From Pseudomonas benzenivorans (GTDB lineage: Bacteria; Pseudomonadota; Gammaproteobacteria; Pseudomonadales; Pseudomonadaceae), in NCBI RefSeq assembly GCF_900100495.1, contig NZ_FNCT01000003.1, forward strand, positions 292,295-356,294: a stretch of DNA of 64,000 bases, written 5' to 3'. The notes under the pieces were generated by a model, which saw only the letters and a program-made list of their open reading frames with translations, had not been told where the DNA came from and ran no database searches. Within the stretch, counting starts at the first letter, position 1. Each line of letters begins with the position of its first letter. The translations under genes and the position numbers were made by a program. This document shows, piece by piece, positions 16,003-24,595 of this stretch.

Positions 16003-16719
16003 ATGCGCGATGAAGCGCCGCGTGCAGTCACCACCATCTGCCGGGCCTTGGAGGAGCAGATCGAGCATGGCCTGCTGCCGTCCGGCAGCAAACTGCCGGC
16101 CGAACGCAAGTTGAGCGAGTTGTTCGACACCACGCGCATCACCCTGCGCGAGGCGCTCGGCCAGCTGGAGGCGCAGGGCCTGGTGTACCGCGAGGAGCGC
16201 CGCGGCTGGTTCGTCTCGCCGCCGCGGCTGGCCTACAACCCGCTGGTGCGCAGCCACTTCCATGCGATGGTCGCCGAGCAGGGGCGGGTGCCGGCCACCG
16301 AGGTGCTGAGTGCGCGGCTGATGCCGGCCAATGCGGAAATCTGCCAGCTACTGGCCCTGCCGGCGCTGTCCAGCGTCTACCAGATTCGCCGCGCGCGGCG
16401 CATCGACGGGCGCCTGGTGCTGTATGTCGAGCATTACCTCAACCCGGCGTATTTCCCCGGGGTGCTCGACTTCGACCTGACCCGCTCGCTGACCGAGCTG
16501 TATGCCAGCGAATACGGGGTGCGCTACGGCCGGGTGCGTTTCGACATGGTGCCGACCGCCCTGCACAGCGAGGCCGCCGCGGCCTTGAAAGTGGCGCTGG
16601 GCAGCCCGGCGCTGCGCATCGTGCGGGTCAACCGCGACCAGCACGGCAGGCTGATCGATTGCGACCTGGAGTTCTGGCGCCACGACGCCCTGCACGTCAG
16701 CGTCGAGGTGCCGGAGTGA
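16003..16719 (+). CDS. GntR-family transcriptional regulator with UTRA domain
   Basis: A 238-residue regulator of the HutC/PhnF subfamily. Residues 1-75 form the GntR winged helix (LPAERKLSELFDTTRITLREAL, with recognition helix TRITLREALGQL). Residues 90-235 form the UTRA effector domain (YQIRRARRIDGRLVLYVEHYLN). The start at 16003 follows GAGGAA by six bases; the frame is open further upstream but lacks a signal. Placed divergently from the organophosphorus transport operon, it most likely represses that operon until the ligand, or its phosphorylated product, binds the UTRA domain. Its own gene is preceded by a 12-bp palindrome, suggesting autoregulation. Confidence 0.9.
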   Translation: MRDEAPRAVTTICRALEEQIEHGLLPSGSKLPAERKLSELFDTTRITLREALGQLEAQGLVYREERRGWFVSPPRLAYNPLVRSHFHAMVAEQGRVPATEVLSARLMPANAEICQLLALPALSSVYQIRRARRIDGRLVLYVEHYLNPAYFPGVLDFDLTRSLTELYASEYGVRYGRVRFDMVPTALHSEAAAALKVALGSPALRIVRVNRDQHGRLIDCDLEFWRHDALHVSVEVPE

Positions 16720-16725
16720 GCTGGG

Positions 16726-17511
16726 CTAGACGGCCAACTGCTGCGGCTTGAGGCCAGCGAAGTCGAAGGTCTCGCCGTCGCGCGGGACCAGTAGCTGGCG
16801 GTCCAGGCCCAGTCGAGTGGCTTCGCGCAGCAGGCCGGCGCGCGTCACCGGGCAGTGGTCCAGGGCCTCCAGGTGATTGGCGATGATCAGCCCTTCGTTC
16901 AGGCGCAGGGCCTCGAGGATCTCCGCCTGGCCCATGATGATGTCGCCGCCCAGATCGAAGCGCGCGCCGCCGGCCGGCAGGACGCTGATCGCCGGCTTCA
17001 GCTCGCTGAGACACCGACGCACCGGTGCGCTGAGCAGGGTATCCCCGGCGAGGTAGAGGCTGGGCTCGCCCGGAAGCTGGATGAAGTAACCGTAACCGTG
17101 GGCCATCAGCCGGCCGATGAGTCCCTCGCCGTGCAGGCAAGGGATGGGCTCGATGCGGCCACCGAAGAAGGCGTCCACCAGTATCTGGACGTTCAGGCGC
17201 CGCTTGCGCAGGTAGTCGGCGTCCTCCGCCATGCACAGCAGCGGAATGTTGCGTTCGCGCAGCCAGCGGACGGCGGCGCGGTCGAGATGGTCGAAGTGGC
17301 CCCTCTGGCAATGGGTGATGAGGCAATGGGTGACCCGCTGCAGCTGCTCGGCGGCGTTCTCCGGCAGCTCCACCAACGGGTTGCGGCGACGCTGGGTGAA
17401 GTACTTGAGGGCAGGCAGCTGGCCCTGGCTCGCCAGCATCGGGTCGACGAGCAGGCGAACTTCGCCGAACTCGACGATAAGGGTGGCATTGCGTAGCTGG
17501 GTGATCTTCAT
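16726..17511 (-). CDS. MBL-fold metallo-hydrolase
   Basis: A 261-residue metallo-beta-lactamase-fold protein. Early strands are ITQLRNATLIVEF and VRLLVDPML. The metal motif reads THCQRGHFDHLD: the second half HxDH is normal, but the first His is four residues further away than in the usual HxHxDH, a variant of the UlaG/UPF0173-like group. YLAGDTLL supplies the later metal-binding Asp and IIANHLEALDH a C-terminal His. GGAGG precedes the chosen ATG. It is divergent, 84 bases away, from a GlxA-like regulator that probably controls it. Substrate unknown. Confidence 0.8.
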   Translation of the reverse strand: MKITQLRNATLIVEFGEVRLLVDPMLASQGQLPALKYFTQRRRNPLVELPENAAEQLQRVTHCLITHCQRGHFDHLDRAAVRWLRERNIPLLCMAEDADYLRKRRLNVQILVDAFFGGRIEPIPCLHGEGLIGRLMAHGYGYFIQLPGEPSLYLAGDTLLSAPVRRCLSELKPAISVLPAGGARFDLGGDIIMGQAEILEALRLNEGLIIANHLEALDHCPVTRAGLLREATRLGLDRQLLVPRDGETFDFAGLKPQQLAV

Positions 17512-17565
17512 GGCGACCTCCGATTCGGGAGTCGTCATTGTAAAAATCGCTTGGAGCTCCGAAGA

Positions 17566-17580
17566 TGGCAAGCCTTGCCA
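17566..17580. promoter_or_regulatory. Candidate operator: 15-base palindrome
   Basis: TGGCAAG-C-CTTGCCA is a perfect inverted repeat in the 84-base gap between the MBL hydrolase and the GlxA-like regulator genes. Position and symmetry suit a binding site for that regulator or for a shared repressor. Confidence 0.4.
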
Positions 17581-17595
17581 TAAAGCGGACATTTT

Positions 17596-18558
17596 ATGCC
17601 AGTGCTGAAGATCGGCCTGCTGCTGTACCCGGGGTGCATGCCGGCGGGCCTGTTCGCCTTTGCCGACCTGCTGACGGCGGCCAATCGCCGCGCTGGCGAG
17701 CTGCGCTTCGAGCTGTGCTGGGTCGCCCTCGATCGAGAGGCGGTGGACTGCGCCCAGGGCATGCGCCTGAATCCGCAGAGCCCGTTGGCCGAGGCGCAGT
17801 GCGACGCGGTGCTGGTGCCGGGGCTGTGGGCCGATTCCGAGAGCATGCTGAGCCAGGCGCTGGCGGCCAACCGGGCGCTGATTCGCGTGTTGGGCCGGCT
17901 GCCGCGCAGCGTGCAACTGTGGAGTTACTGCACCGGCGTTAGCCTGCTGGCGCAGAGCGGACGCCTGGATGGCCAGGGCGCCACGGCCACCTGGTGGCTG
18001 GCGCGCGAGCTGCTGGGGCGCTTTCCCCGGGTCGATTGGCAGTTCGAGCAGACGCTGCTGCGCACTCCTGCGAGCGCCACCGCATCGGGGGTCAGTGGCT
18101 ACCTGCCGATCGCCCGCGCGCTGATCGAGGAGCAGTTGGGCGCGGCGGTCTACCGCGAGATCGCCCAGTTGCTGGTGCTGCCGCGCCCGGAAGCGGGTAC
18201 GTCGGTGTTCCGCTCCCTTGGCCTGATGGAGCAGAGCGACCCGCTGCTGCGCCGGCTGCAGCTACTGGTGGAGAAGTGGCCGGCCCGCCAGCTCGGCGTG
18301 CGGCGTTTGGCCGACGCGCTGTCGATTTCCGCCCGTACTCTGGCTCGCCGGGTGCAGGCGCTGACCGGTCTGGCGGTGGCCGAGCAGGTGCGCCTGATCA
18401 AGCTGAACCAGGCGGGCGAGCGGCTGATCCTGACCGCCGAGCCGATCGGCCACATCAGCGAGGCGCTGGGCTATGCGGACGAATCGAGCTTCAGGCGCAG
18501 CTTCAAGCAGGTCACCGGCCTCACGCCGGCCGCCTACCGCCAGCAGTTCAGGCTCTAG
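17596..18558 (+). CDS. GlxA-type AraC-family regulator with DJ-1/PfpI domain
   Basis: A 320-residue regulator. The N-terminal 190 residues form a DJ-1/PfpI-like domain (KIGLLLYPGCMPAGLFAF, then the nucleophile-elbow-like SYCTGVSLLA). Residues 215-315 carry the two AraC helix-turn-helix motifs (LADALSISARTLARRVQALTG and IGHISEALGYADESSFRRSF). Proteins of this kind sense small metabolites such as amino acids, betaines or carnitine derivatives. It is divergent from the MBL hydrolase gene with a 15-base palindrome between, and its stop abuts the stop of the aminopeptidase gene. Likely an activator of the MBL hydrolase; effector unknown. Confidence 0.85.
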   Translation: MPVLKIGLLLYPGCMPAGLFAFADLLTAANRRAGELRFELCWVALDREAVDCAQGMRLNPQSPLAEAQCDAVLVPGLWADSESMLSQALAANRALIRVLGRLPRSVQLWSYCTGVSLLAQSGRLDGQGATATWWLARELLGRFPRVDWQFEQTLLRTPASATASGVSGYLPIARALIEEQLGAAVYREIAQLLVLPRPEAGTSVFRSLGLMEQSDPLLRRLQLLVEKWPARQLGVRRLADALSISARTLARRVQALTGLAVAEQVRLIKLNQAGERLILTAEPIGHISEALGYADESSFRRSFKQVTGLTPAAYRQQFRL

Positions 18559-19848
18559 CTAGACCAGCTCGGCGCTGGCGTAGAAGGCGCTAAGCACCTT
18601 GACCAGGTGCGCCAGGTCGTGGCTGCCGGCCAGTTCGCGGATCGAGTGCATGGCGAAGGTCGGCAGGCCGATGTCGACGGTGCGCACGCCCAGCTGGCTG
18701 GCGGTGAGCGGGCCGATGGTCGAGCCGCAGCCCATGTCGCTGCGGGTGACGAAGCTCTGCACCGGCACTTCGTTTTCCAGGCACAGGTGGCGGAAGAAGC
18801 CGGCGGTCTCGCTGCTGGTGGCGTAGCGCTGGTTGCTGTTGATCTTGATCACCGGGCCGGCGTTGAGCTTGGGGCCGTGGTTCTCGTCGTGCTTGTCGGC
18901 GTAGTTGGGGTGCACCGCGTGGGCGTTGTCGGCGGAGACCAGCAGCGAGCGCTGGATGCTGCGGACGAAGTCATCACCCTCCGGCAGCAGGCGGCGCAGT
19001 ACCTGCTCGAGCATCGGCCCGTCGGCGCCGCAGGCCGAGCAGGAGCCGACTTCCTCGTGGTCGGTGCACACCAGCACGCAGCTTTCCGCGTCCGGGGCGG
19101 CGAGCAGCGCCTGCAGCCCGGCGTAGCAGGACAGCAGGTTGTCCAGCCGCGCGCCGGCGATGAAGTCATGGTTCAAACCTATGACCGCGGCGCTCTGGGT
19201 GTCGTAGAAGCTCAGCTCGTAGTCCAGCACCGCGTCGGCATTCAGGCCATGTTCGCGGGCCAGTTGGTCGGCCAGCAGGGCGCGGAAATCCGCCGCTTCG
19301 CTGCCGGCGAGTTGGGCGAGGATCGGCGGCAGTTCGTTCTGCGCGTTGATCGGCCAGCCCTGGTTGGCCTCGCGGTTGAGGTGGATGGCCAGGTTGGGGA
19401 TCACCGCGATCGGCTTGTGGAAGTCGATCAGTTGGCTCTGCACCCGGCCGCTTTCGCGGAAGGTCACGCGCCCGGCCAGCGACAGGTCGCGGTCGAACCA
19501 GGGGGCGAACAGGGCGCCGCCATAGACTTCCACGCCCAGCTGGAAAAAGCCCTGGCGCTGCAGCTCCGGTTGCGGCTTGACGCGCAGGCAGGGGCTGTCG
19601 GTGTGGGCGCCGACCAGGCGCAGGCCGCCTTCCAGGGGCGGGCGCTTGCCCAACTTGACGGCGATGATCGAGGAGTCGTTGCGGGTCACGTAGTAGCGTC
19701 CGCCGGCTTCGGTATGCCAGGACGCGCGCTCGTCGAGGTGTTGGTAGCCGGCCGCTTCCAGGCGCTGGGCGAGGCTGGCGGTGGCATGAAAGGGTGTCGG
19801 CGAGGCCTTGAGGAAATCGATCAGGCCTTGGTTCAGTTCTTCGCGCAT
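18559..19848 (-). CDS. apeB: M18 family aminopeptidase (ApeB/PepB-like)
   Basis: A 429-residue zinc aminopeptidase, the usual length for pseudomonad M18 enzymes. Dinuclear-site features are present: [13 protein letters not shown] early, then DHEEVGS with the catalytic Glu pair, [20 protein letters not shown], and [15 protein letters not shown] near the end. It removes N-terminal residues, preferably acidic or neutral, from peptides in the cytoplasm. The start at MREELNQGL follows GGAG by six bases. It is a stand-alone gene, tail to tail with the GlxA-like regulator. Confidence 0.93.
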   Translation of the reverse strand: MREELNQGLIDFLKASPTPFHATASLAQRLEAAGYQHLDERASWHTEAGGRYYVTRNDSSIIAVKLGKRPPLEGGLRLVGAHTDSPCLRVKPQPELQRQGFFQLGVEVYGGALFAPWFDRDLSLAGRVTFRESGRVQSQLIDFHKPIAVIPNLAIHLNREANQGWPINAQNELPPILAQLAGSEAADFRALLADQLAREHGLNADAVLDYELSFYDTQSAAVIGLNHDFIAGARLDNLLSCYAGLQALLAAPDAESCVLVCTDHEEVGSCSACGADGPMLEQVLRRLLPEGDDFVRSIQRSLLVSADNAHAVHPNYADKHDENHGPKLNAGPVIKINSNQRYATSSETAGFFRHLCLENEVPVQSFVTRSDMGCGSTIGPLTASQLGVRTVDIGLPTFAMHSIRELAGSHDLAHLVKVLSAFYASAELV

Positions 19849-19918
19849 GGGGCACTCCTGGCGGCAATGCCCGGAGTTTATCGGATTTGCCCCGGGCATT
19901 GGGGCGCGGCGCGACGGC

Positions 19919-20629
19919 TCAGCGCGGAATGCTGACCAGGCTGAGCAGCTGGCCGTCGCACTCGCCGAACTGGCCGTCCAGCTCGCTGCCGGCCGGCCAG
20001 TCGGCGCCTAGGTCGAGCAGCAGGCGCAGGCGCGCGCCGCCGTCCTCAACGCAGCCCAGCAGCTCGGCGTCATGGAAGTAGAAACGGCGCAGGACCAGGG
20101 GGTAGAGCGCCTTGAACAGGCTTTCCTTGAGCGAGAAGGTCAGGCTGACGCGCCAGGCGCGCTGTTCCGGCGACAGCCCCTGCAGTGCGCGCAGCTCGGC
20201 GGCGGTGAGGATTTCCCCAGCCAGGCGTTCGGCGCGCGCTGGCGGCAGCGGCTGCTCGACATCCAGGCCTAGCCCGCGCCAATGGCTGTCCTGGGCGACC
20301 AGCGCGCCGGCCCAACCGCTGCCGTGGGTGATCGAACCGACCACGCCGGCGGGCCATTGCGGCGCGCGGTCGGCGCCGATCGCCGGCACCGCGGCGCGGC
20401 CGGTGACCCGGCGCAGGGCTTCACGCGCGCAGAGGCGGCCGGCGAGGAATTCCGCCTGGCGCTTGGCCACGCCGGTGACGGCAGGGATGGCGCAACGGGC
20501 GAAGTCTTCGGCGTCGAGCCGCGTGGCATCGAAGCCGGTGCTGATCAGCTGCACGGCAGGCAGCGCCTGCGGTAGCGGCCAGTGATCGCTTAGCGGGCTG
20601 CAGCAGGCAGGCAGGTAGAGGTCGGTCAT
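19919..20629 (-). CDS. pcpS: 4'-phosphopantetheinyl transferase (EntD/PcpS type)
   Basis: A 236-residue enzyme that transfers phosphopantetheine from CoA to Ser of acyl- and peptidyl-carrier proteins. Family motifs are [26 protein letters not shown] (Mg-binding Asp/Glu) and [13 protein letters not shown] (WSxKEA-type motif). In pseudomonads a single such enzyme can serve both primary and siderophore synthesis. The start is uncertain: MTDLYLPAC (20629) is preferred, with an in-frame ATG nine codons upstream as the alternative; neither has a strong ribosome-binding site. The upstream gap holds a divergent candidate small RNA. Confidence 0.9.
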   Translation of the reverse strand: MTDLYLPACCSPLSDHWPLPQALPAVQLISTGFDATRLDAEDFARCAIPAVTGVAKRQAEFLAGRLCAREALRRVTGRAAVPAIGADRAPQWPAGVVGSITHGSGWAGALVAQDSHWRGLGLDVEQPLPPARAERLAGEILTAAELRALQGLSPEQRAWRVSLTFSLKESLFKALYPLVLRRFYFHDAELLGCVEDGGARLRLLLDLGADWPAGSELDGQFGECDGQLLSLVSIPR

Positions 20630-20742
20630 GCCGGCATTCTGCCGCTTGCCGGGCAAGCCGACCAGTCGCTTGCGCGGTTACATTTCTTTGCAAGACGGCA
20701 ACAAAGCTAAACGGATAGTCGCGCGGGTTTTTGCCAGACTAG

Positions 20743-20853
20743 TGCCTGCGTTTCTTCAGGGACGCAGGTGAGGTTGAGTTGGAGCCGGTGTGAGCCGACT
20801 CCGACGTTTTCTCGGAATCGAGTGCGGGAGCCCGTTTGGGCTCCCGTTTTTTT
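20743..20853 (+). ncRNA. Candidate small RNA with three hairpins and a strong terminator
   Basis: About 110 bases with no reading frame but heavily structured. Stem 1 is CCTGCGT/ACGCAGG (20745-20768), stem 2 GTTGGAG/CTCCGAC (20778-20805, one G-U) and stem 3 CTCG/CGAG (20811-20822). A Rho-independent terminator follows: CGGGAGCCC, loop GTTT, GGGCTCCCG, then seven T (to 20853). Just upstream, GCCAGACTAGT resembles an extended -10 box. Several GGA triplets are present, but not clearly in loops. It sits between divergent pcpS and a convergent VOC gene. The transcript start is inferred, and no match to a named sRNA is claimed. Confidence 0.55.
20825..20853 (+). terminator. Rho-independent terminator of the candidate small RNA
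   Basis: Nine-bp GC-rich stem (CGGGAGCCC / GGGCTCCCG) with a 4-base loop followed by TTTTTTT on the plus strand. No plus-strand protein gene precedes it, so a non-coding transcript is implied. Confidence 0.85.
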
Positions 20854-20862
20854 GTTTGCCGG

Positions 20863-21297
20863 TCAGCCTTCGGCGGTGTCCGGCAGGTCCATATGCGGGT
20901 TCCACACTACCTCCCACAGGTGCTGGTCCGGGTCGGCGAAGTAGCCGGCATAGCCGCCCCAGAAGGTCTCCTGCGCCGGCTTGATGATCCGCGCGCCGGC
21001 GGCCTCGGCTTGGGCCAGCACGGCATCCACCTGGTCCGGCGAGGCGACGTTGTGGCCCAGGCTGAACTCGCTGCCGTTGCCGGCGGTGGCGGCCAGGCCG
21101 CTGTCATGGGCCAGGCTGGTGCGCGGCCACAGGGCCAGCTTCAGGCCCGGCTGCAGATCGATGAACACCACCGCGCCGTGCTCGAACTCGCGGCCGACGA
21201 TGCCGGCCGTCGGCAGGCCCAGGCCGTCGCGGTAAAAGCGCAACGAACGTTCCAGGTCGTCCACGGCGAGGGTGATGACGCTGACGCGAGCTTGCAT
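20863..21297 (-). CDS. VOC family protein (glyoxalase-like)
   Basis: A 144-residue VOC-fold protein. It opens VSVITLAVDDLERSLRFYRDGLGLP, the classical first beta-alpha unit, and ends WGGYAGYFADPDQHLWEVVWNP, where the Glu of LWEVVWN is the usual final metal ligand. AAGGAGG lies seven bases before the ATG. Substrate unknown; bleomycin-resistance-like and lactoylglutathione-lyase-like labels are both used for such proteins. It is only 9 bases from the sRNA terminator on the opposite strand and downstream of the DMT exporter gene. Confidence 0.85.
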   Translation of the reverse strand: MQARVSVITLAVDDLERSLRFYRDGLGLPTAGIVGREFEHGAVVFIDLQPGLKLALWPRTSLAHDSGLAATAGNGSEFSLGHNVASPDQVDAVLAQAEAAGARIIKPAQETFWGGYAGYFADPDQHLWEVVWNPHMDLPDTAEG

Positions 21298-21364
21298 GGG
21301 CTACCTCCTTGCTGAGTCTGGGGGCCACCTGGGTGACCGATCCGCGGGTGTCGCTGGTTTGGGT

Positions 21365-22210
21365 TCAAGCCAGTTTCATCAGTATCACGCCCAGGGCGAT
21401 CAGCGTGCAGGCGATCAGGCGGATCGGCGGCATCGACTCCTTGAGAAGCAGGCTGCCGATCAACAGGGCGAACACCACGCTGGTTTCGCGCAGCGCCGAA
21501 ACCAGGGCCACCGGCGCCTGGGTCATGGCCCAGATGACGATGCTATAGGCCGCCAGCGACATGCCCCCCCCGGCCAGTCCGCCTTTCCAGTGTGGGCCGA
21601 GCTGAAGGAAAACCGCCGGTCCACGCCGTGCCGCGATGACCGCGGCCATGACCAGCCCGTTCACCGCGAACAGCCACATCGAATAGGCCAGTGCGTCGCG
21701 GTTGGCGCGTGCGCCGGCGGCGTCGGCCAGCGTGTAGCCGGCGATGAAGATTGCCGTCATCAGCGCGCTGAACAGCATCGGCGGATTGAACCGCGAAGCC
21801 CCGCGGGTACCGCGCAGCGCCATCAGCCAGATGCCGGCGACCAGGGTCAGCAGGCCGAGCACTTGGCCCCGGGGCAAGGTGTCGGCCAACAGCAGCACCG
21901 ACAGCAGGGCGACGAGCAGCGGTGAGCTGCCGCGCGAGATCGGGTAGACCTGGCTCAGGTCGCCGTATTGGTAGGCACGCGACAGGAAGCCGTTGTAGCC
22001 GATATGCAGCAGCGCCGAGAGGGCGATCCACGGCCAGGCCGCGGCAACTGGAAAGGCCACCAGGGGCAGGGCGCAGAGCGCCACGACGCCGGCGGCGATC
22101 TGGATCAGCGAGGCGCTGAGGAAGCGGTCGAGGCCGATCTTCAGCAGGGCGTTCCAGCCGGCATGCAATGCGGCGGCCGCCATGACTGCGAGAAATACGG
22201 AGGTTTCCAA
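21365..22210 (-). CDS. EamA/DMT-family transporter
   Basis: A 281-residue membrane protein with about ten hydrophobic helices in two EamA repeats (for example ALHAGWNALLKIGLD and SRAYQYGDLSQVYPISRGSSP; the second repeat ends LIALGVILMKLA). Members export metabolites or amino acids. The start is a TTG at 22210 with AAGGAAG seven bases upstream; an ATG nine codons further in (22183) would cut into the first helix and is less likely. It is followed on the same strand by the VOC gene. Confidence 0.85.
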   Translation of the reverse strand: METSVFLAVMAAAALHAGWNALLKIGLDRFLSASLIQIAAGVVALCALPLVAFPVAAAWPWIALSALLHIGYNGFLSRAYQYGDLSQVYPISRGSSPLLVALLSVLLLADTLPRGQVLGLLTLVAGIWLMALRGTRGASRFNPPMLFSALMTAIFIAGYTLADAAGARANRDALAYSMWLFAVNGLVMAAVIAARRGPAVFLQLGPHWKGGLAGGGMSLAAYSIVIWAMTQAPVALVSALRETSVVFALLIGSLLLKESMPPIRLIACTLIALGVILMKLA

Positions 22211-22398
22211 GCGGTTTCTTCCTTGACCAGTGGCGACCTGCGGGTCGCCGTGCAGAGGCCGAATAGTGCCATAAGCGGGCCGGGTGTCTCGCCTGGGGCT
22301 GACTGGGCGCTGGCACGCAGCCGCTCAAGCATGCGGGCTGGCGAGCATGCTAGGCTTTAACGGCGGCCCGCCTGGGGCCGGGTTTGCGAGTCTTGCCG

Positions 22399-23583
22399 AT
22401 GCCCTCCACTGCTACGAGTGCGCACCTGATGCGCGGCACCGCTGGTTATCGGCGCGCCACCCTGGCGCTGTTCTGCGCCGGTTTCGCCACCTTCGCCTTG
22501 CTCTACTGCGTGCAGCCGCTGTTGCCGCTGCTGGCGGCACATTTCGCCGTATCGGCGGCGGCCAGCAGCCTGGTGCTGTCGTTGACCACCCTGAGCCTGG
22601 CGCTGTGCCTGCTGGTGTCCGGCGCCCTGGCCGAGAGCTGGGGGCGCAAGCCGGTGATGGCCGCGGCCTTGGGGCTGGCCAGCGTGCTGGGGATCGCCTG
22701 TGCCTGGGTCGAGAGCTGGGACTCCCTGTTGCTGCTGCGTGCGCTGCTCGGCCTGGCCCTGAGCGGCCTGCCGGCGCTGGCCATGGCCTATGTGGGCGAG
22801 GAGTTCGATCCCGCGGCGCTGCCGGCGGCCATGGGCCTGTATATCGGCGGCACGGCGCTGGGCGGCCTGCTCGGTCGCCTGCTCGCCGGCTGGCTCAGCG
22901 ATCTCGGCGGCTGGCCGCCGGCGCTCGGGGGGATCGCCGGACTGGGGTTGCTGGCCTTGGCGCTGTTCATCTGGCTGCTGCCGCCATCCCGGCATTTCCA
23001 CGCCCACCCCCTGTCGCTGCGCGGGCTGCTGGGCAATTTCGCCCTGCACCTGGGCAACCCCGAGCTGCGCAGCCTGTTCCTGCTGGCGTTCCTGTTGATG
23101 GGCGGCTTCGTCGCGCTGTTCAACTACGTCGGTTTCCGCCTGGCGGCGGCGCCGTTCGGCCTGTCGGCGACGCTGATCGGCCTGCTGTTCAGCGTCTACC
23201 TGGTCGGCATCTTCAGCGCCGGTTGGGCCGGGCGCTTGGTGCCGCGGTTCGGCGCGCGCCAGGTGTTGCAGGGCGGCATCGGCATCATGCTGCTCGGCGT
23301 GGCCCTGTGCGCCACGCCCTGGCTGGGCGCCGTGGTGCTGGGCCTGGCGCTGTTCACCCTGGGCTTCTTCGCCGCCCACGCGGTGGCCAGCGGCCAGGTC
23401 GGCCAGCGCGCCCAGGGCGCCAAGGCGCAGGCCTCGGCGCTGTACCTGGGCGCCTATTACCTGGGTTCCAGCCTGGTCGGCTATGTCGGCGGTTATGTCT
23501 GGGAGCACGCCGGCTGGCTGCCGTTGCTGGCGGTGCTGGCGGGCTTGTTCGTGCTGGCCGGCTGGTGGGCGCGCAGCCTCTGA
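22399..23583 (+). CDS. MFS transporter (YnfM-like)
   Basis: A 394-residue, 12-helix major-facilitator protein. The first helix region ALFCAGFATFALLYCVQPLLP and the loop signature ALAESWGRKPVM are typical of the YnfM/arabinose-efflux-like group. LYIGGTALGGLLGRLLAGWLSD is the helix 5-6 region. The start is taken at the ATG of MPSTATSAHL; a TTG 15 bases upstream and an ATG 30 bases downstream are alternatives, and no strong ribosome-binding site decides. It converges with the AraC-family regulator gene, whose stop is 13 bases away. Substrate unknown. Confidence 0.85.
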   Translation: MPSTATSAHLMRGTAGYRRATLALFCAGFATFALLYCVQPLLPLLAAHFAVSAAASSLVLSLTTLSLALCLLVSGALAESWGRKPVMAAALGLASVLGIACAWVESWDSLLLLRALLGLALSGLPALAMAYVGEEFDPAALPAAMGLYIGGTALGGLLGRLLAGWLSDLGGWPPALGGIAGLGLLALALFIWLLPPSRHFHAHPLSLRGLLGNFALHLGNPELRSLFLLAFLLMGGFVALFNYVGFRLAAAPFGLSATLIGLLFSVYLVGIFSAGWAGRLVPRFGARQVLQGGIGIMLLGVALCATPWLGAVVLGLALFTLGFFAAHAVASGQVGQRAQGAKAQASALYLGAYYLGSSLVGYVGGYVWEHAGWLPLLAVLAGLFVLAGWWARSL

Positions 23584-23596
23584 GCGGCGAGGGGGC

Positions 23597-24595
23597 TCAG
23601 CCTTCCTGGGCGCGGTAGGCGCCCGGGGTCAGCCCGGTCCACTTCTTGAACGCGCGATGGAAGGCCGAGGGCTCGGAGAAGCCGAGCTGCTCGGCGATGG
23701 CCTGGATCGACAGCTCGTCGCGGCCCAGCAGGTAGATCGCCAGGTCGCGGCGCAGGTGATCCTTCAATTCCTGGAAGCTCGAGCCTTCCTCGCGCAGGTG
23801 CCGGCGCAGGGTCTGCGGGCTCATGTGCAAGTGCTGGGCGACGCGCTCCAGGTCCGGCCAGTGCTCGCAGTCTCGGCCGAGCAGGCGGCGGATCTGGCTG
23901 GTCAGGCTGTCGCCGCCGTCCGGGCGAGCCAGCAGGTCGGCCGGTGAATGCTCGAGGAACTGCTTGAGCGTGCGTTCGTCCTGCAGCAGCGGCATGCCCA
24001 GGTAGCGGGTGTGGAACAGCAGGCTGGTGCCGCCGGCGGCGTAACGCCGCGGGCAGGGGAACAGCAGGTCGTACTCGGCGCTGTGCGGCGGTTCGGCGTA
24101 GCTGAAGGTGGCTTGCTCCAGGCGGATGCGCTGGCCGATCAGCCAGCTGCCGAGGCGGTGCCAGATCACCAGCAGGCTTTCCACCAGGAAGTGGTCCGGG
24201 TCCCACAGGCTCGAGTCGTCCACCGACAGCCGTACCCAGTCGCCTTCGCGGCTGAGGCCGATGCTCGGCGCCTCCGGAAACAGGCCGTAGAACAACGTCC
24301 CGCGGCTCAGCGCCTTGTCCAGGGTGCGGCAGTGGATGATCGCGTGGCACATCATGGCGAAGGTGCCGCGCTTGCTGCGCAGGCGACCGAAACCCAGATA
24401 TTCGTCGTCGAGGCTCTCCCACAGCAGTTGCAGCAGGCGGGCGAACTGCTCGGGGGCGATGCGGGCGCGCGATTCTTCCAGCAACGCCGGCTGGATGCCG
24501 GCCTGGCGCAGCAGCGGCGAGCAATCCTGGCCCTGGCGTTCGGCGCCGCGCAGGGCGGCGCGGACGAAGTGGCTGGCGATGGTGCGTTCGCGCAT
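23597..24595 (-). CDS. AraC-family regulator (OruR/ArgR-like, with arabinose-binding-type domain)
   Basis: A 332-residue regulator. The N-terminal 200 residues match the AraC-family sensor domain seen in OruR and related pseudomonad regulators (LLRQAGIQPALLEESRARIAPEQFARLL). The C-terminal 100 residues have both helix-turn-helix motifs: LERVAQHLHMSPQTLRRHLREEG and IQAIAEQLGFSEPSAFHRAFKKWTG. The target is not evident; the neighbouring MFS transporter or dctA are candidates. It lies 349 bases from dctA in divergent orientation. Confidence 0.88.
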   Translation of the reverse strand: MRERTIASHFVRAALRGAERQGQDCSPLLRQAGIQPALLEESRARIAPEQFARLLQLLWESLDDEYLGFGRLRSKRGTFAMMCHAIIHCRTLDKALSRGTLFYGLFPEAPSIGLSREGDWVRLSVDDSSLWDPDHFLVESLLVIWHRLGSWLIGQRIRLEQATFSYAEPPHSAEYDLLFPCPRRYAAGGTSLLFHTRYLGMPLLQDERTLKQFLEHSPADLLARPDGGDSLTSQIRRLLGRDCEHWPDLERVAQHLHMSPQTLRRHLREEGSSFQELKDHLRRDLAIYLLGRDELSIQAIAEQLGFSEPSAFHRAFKKWTGLTPGAYRAQEG

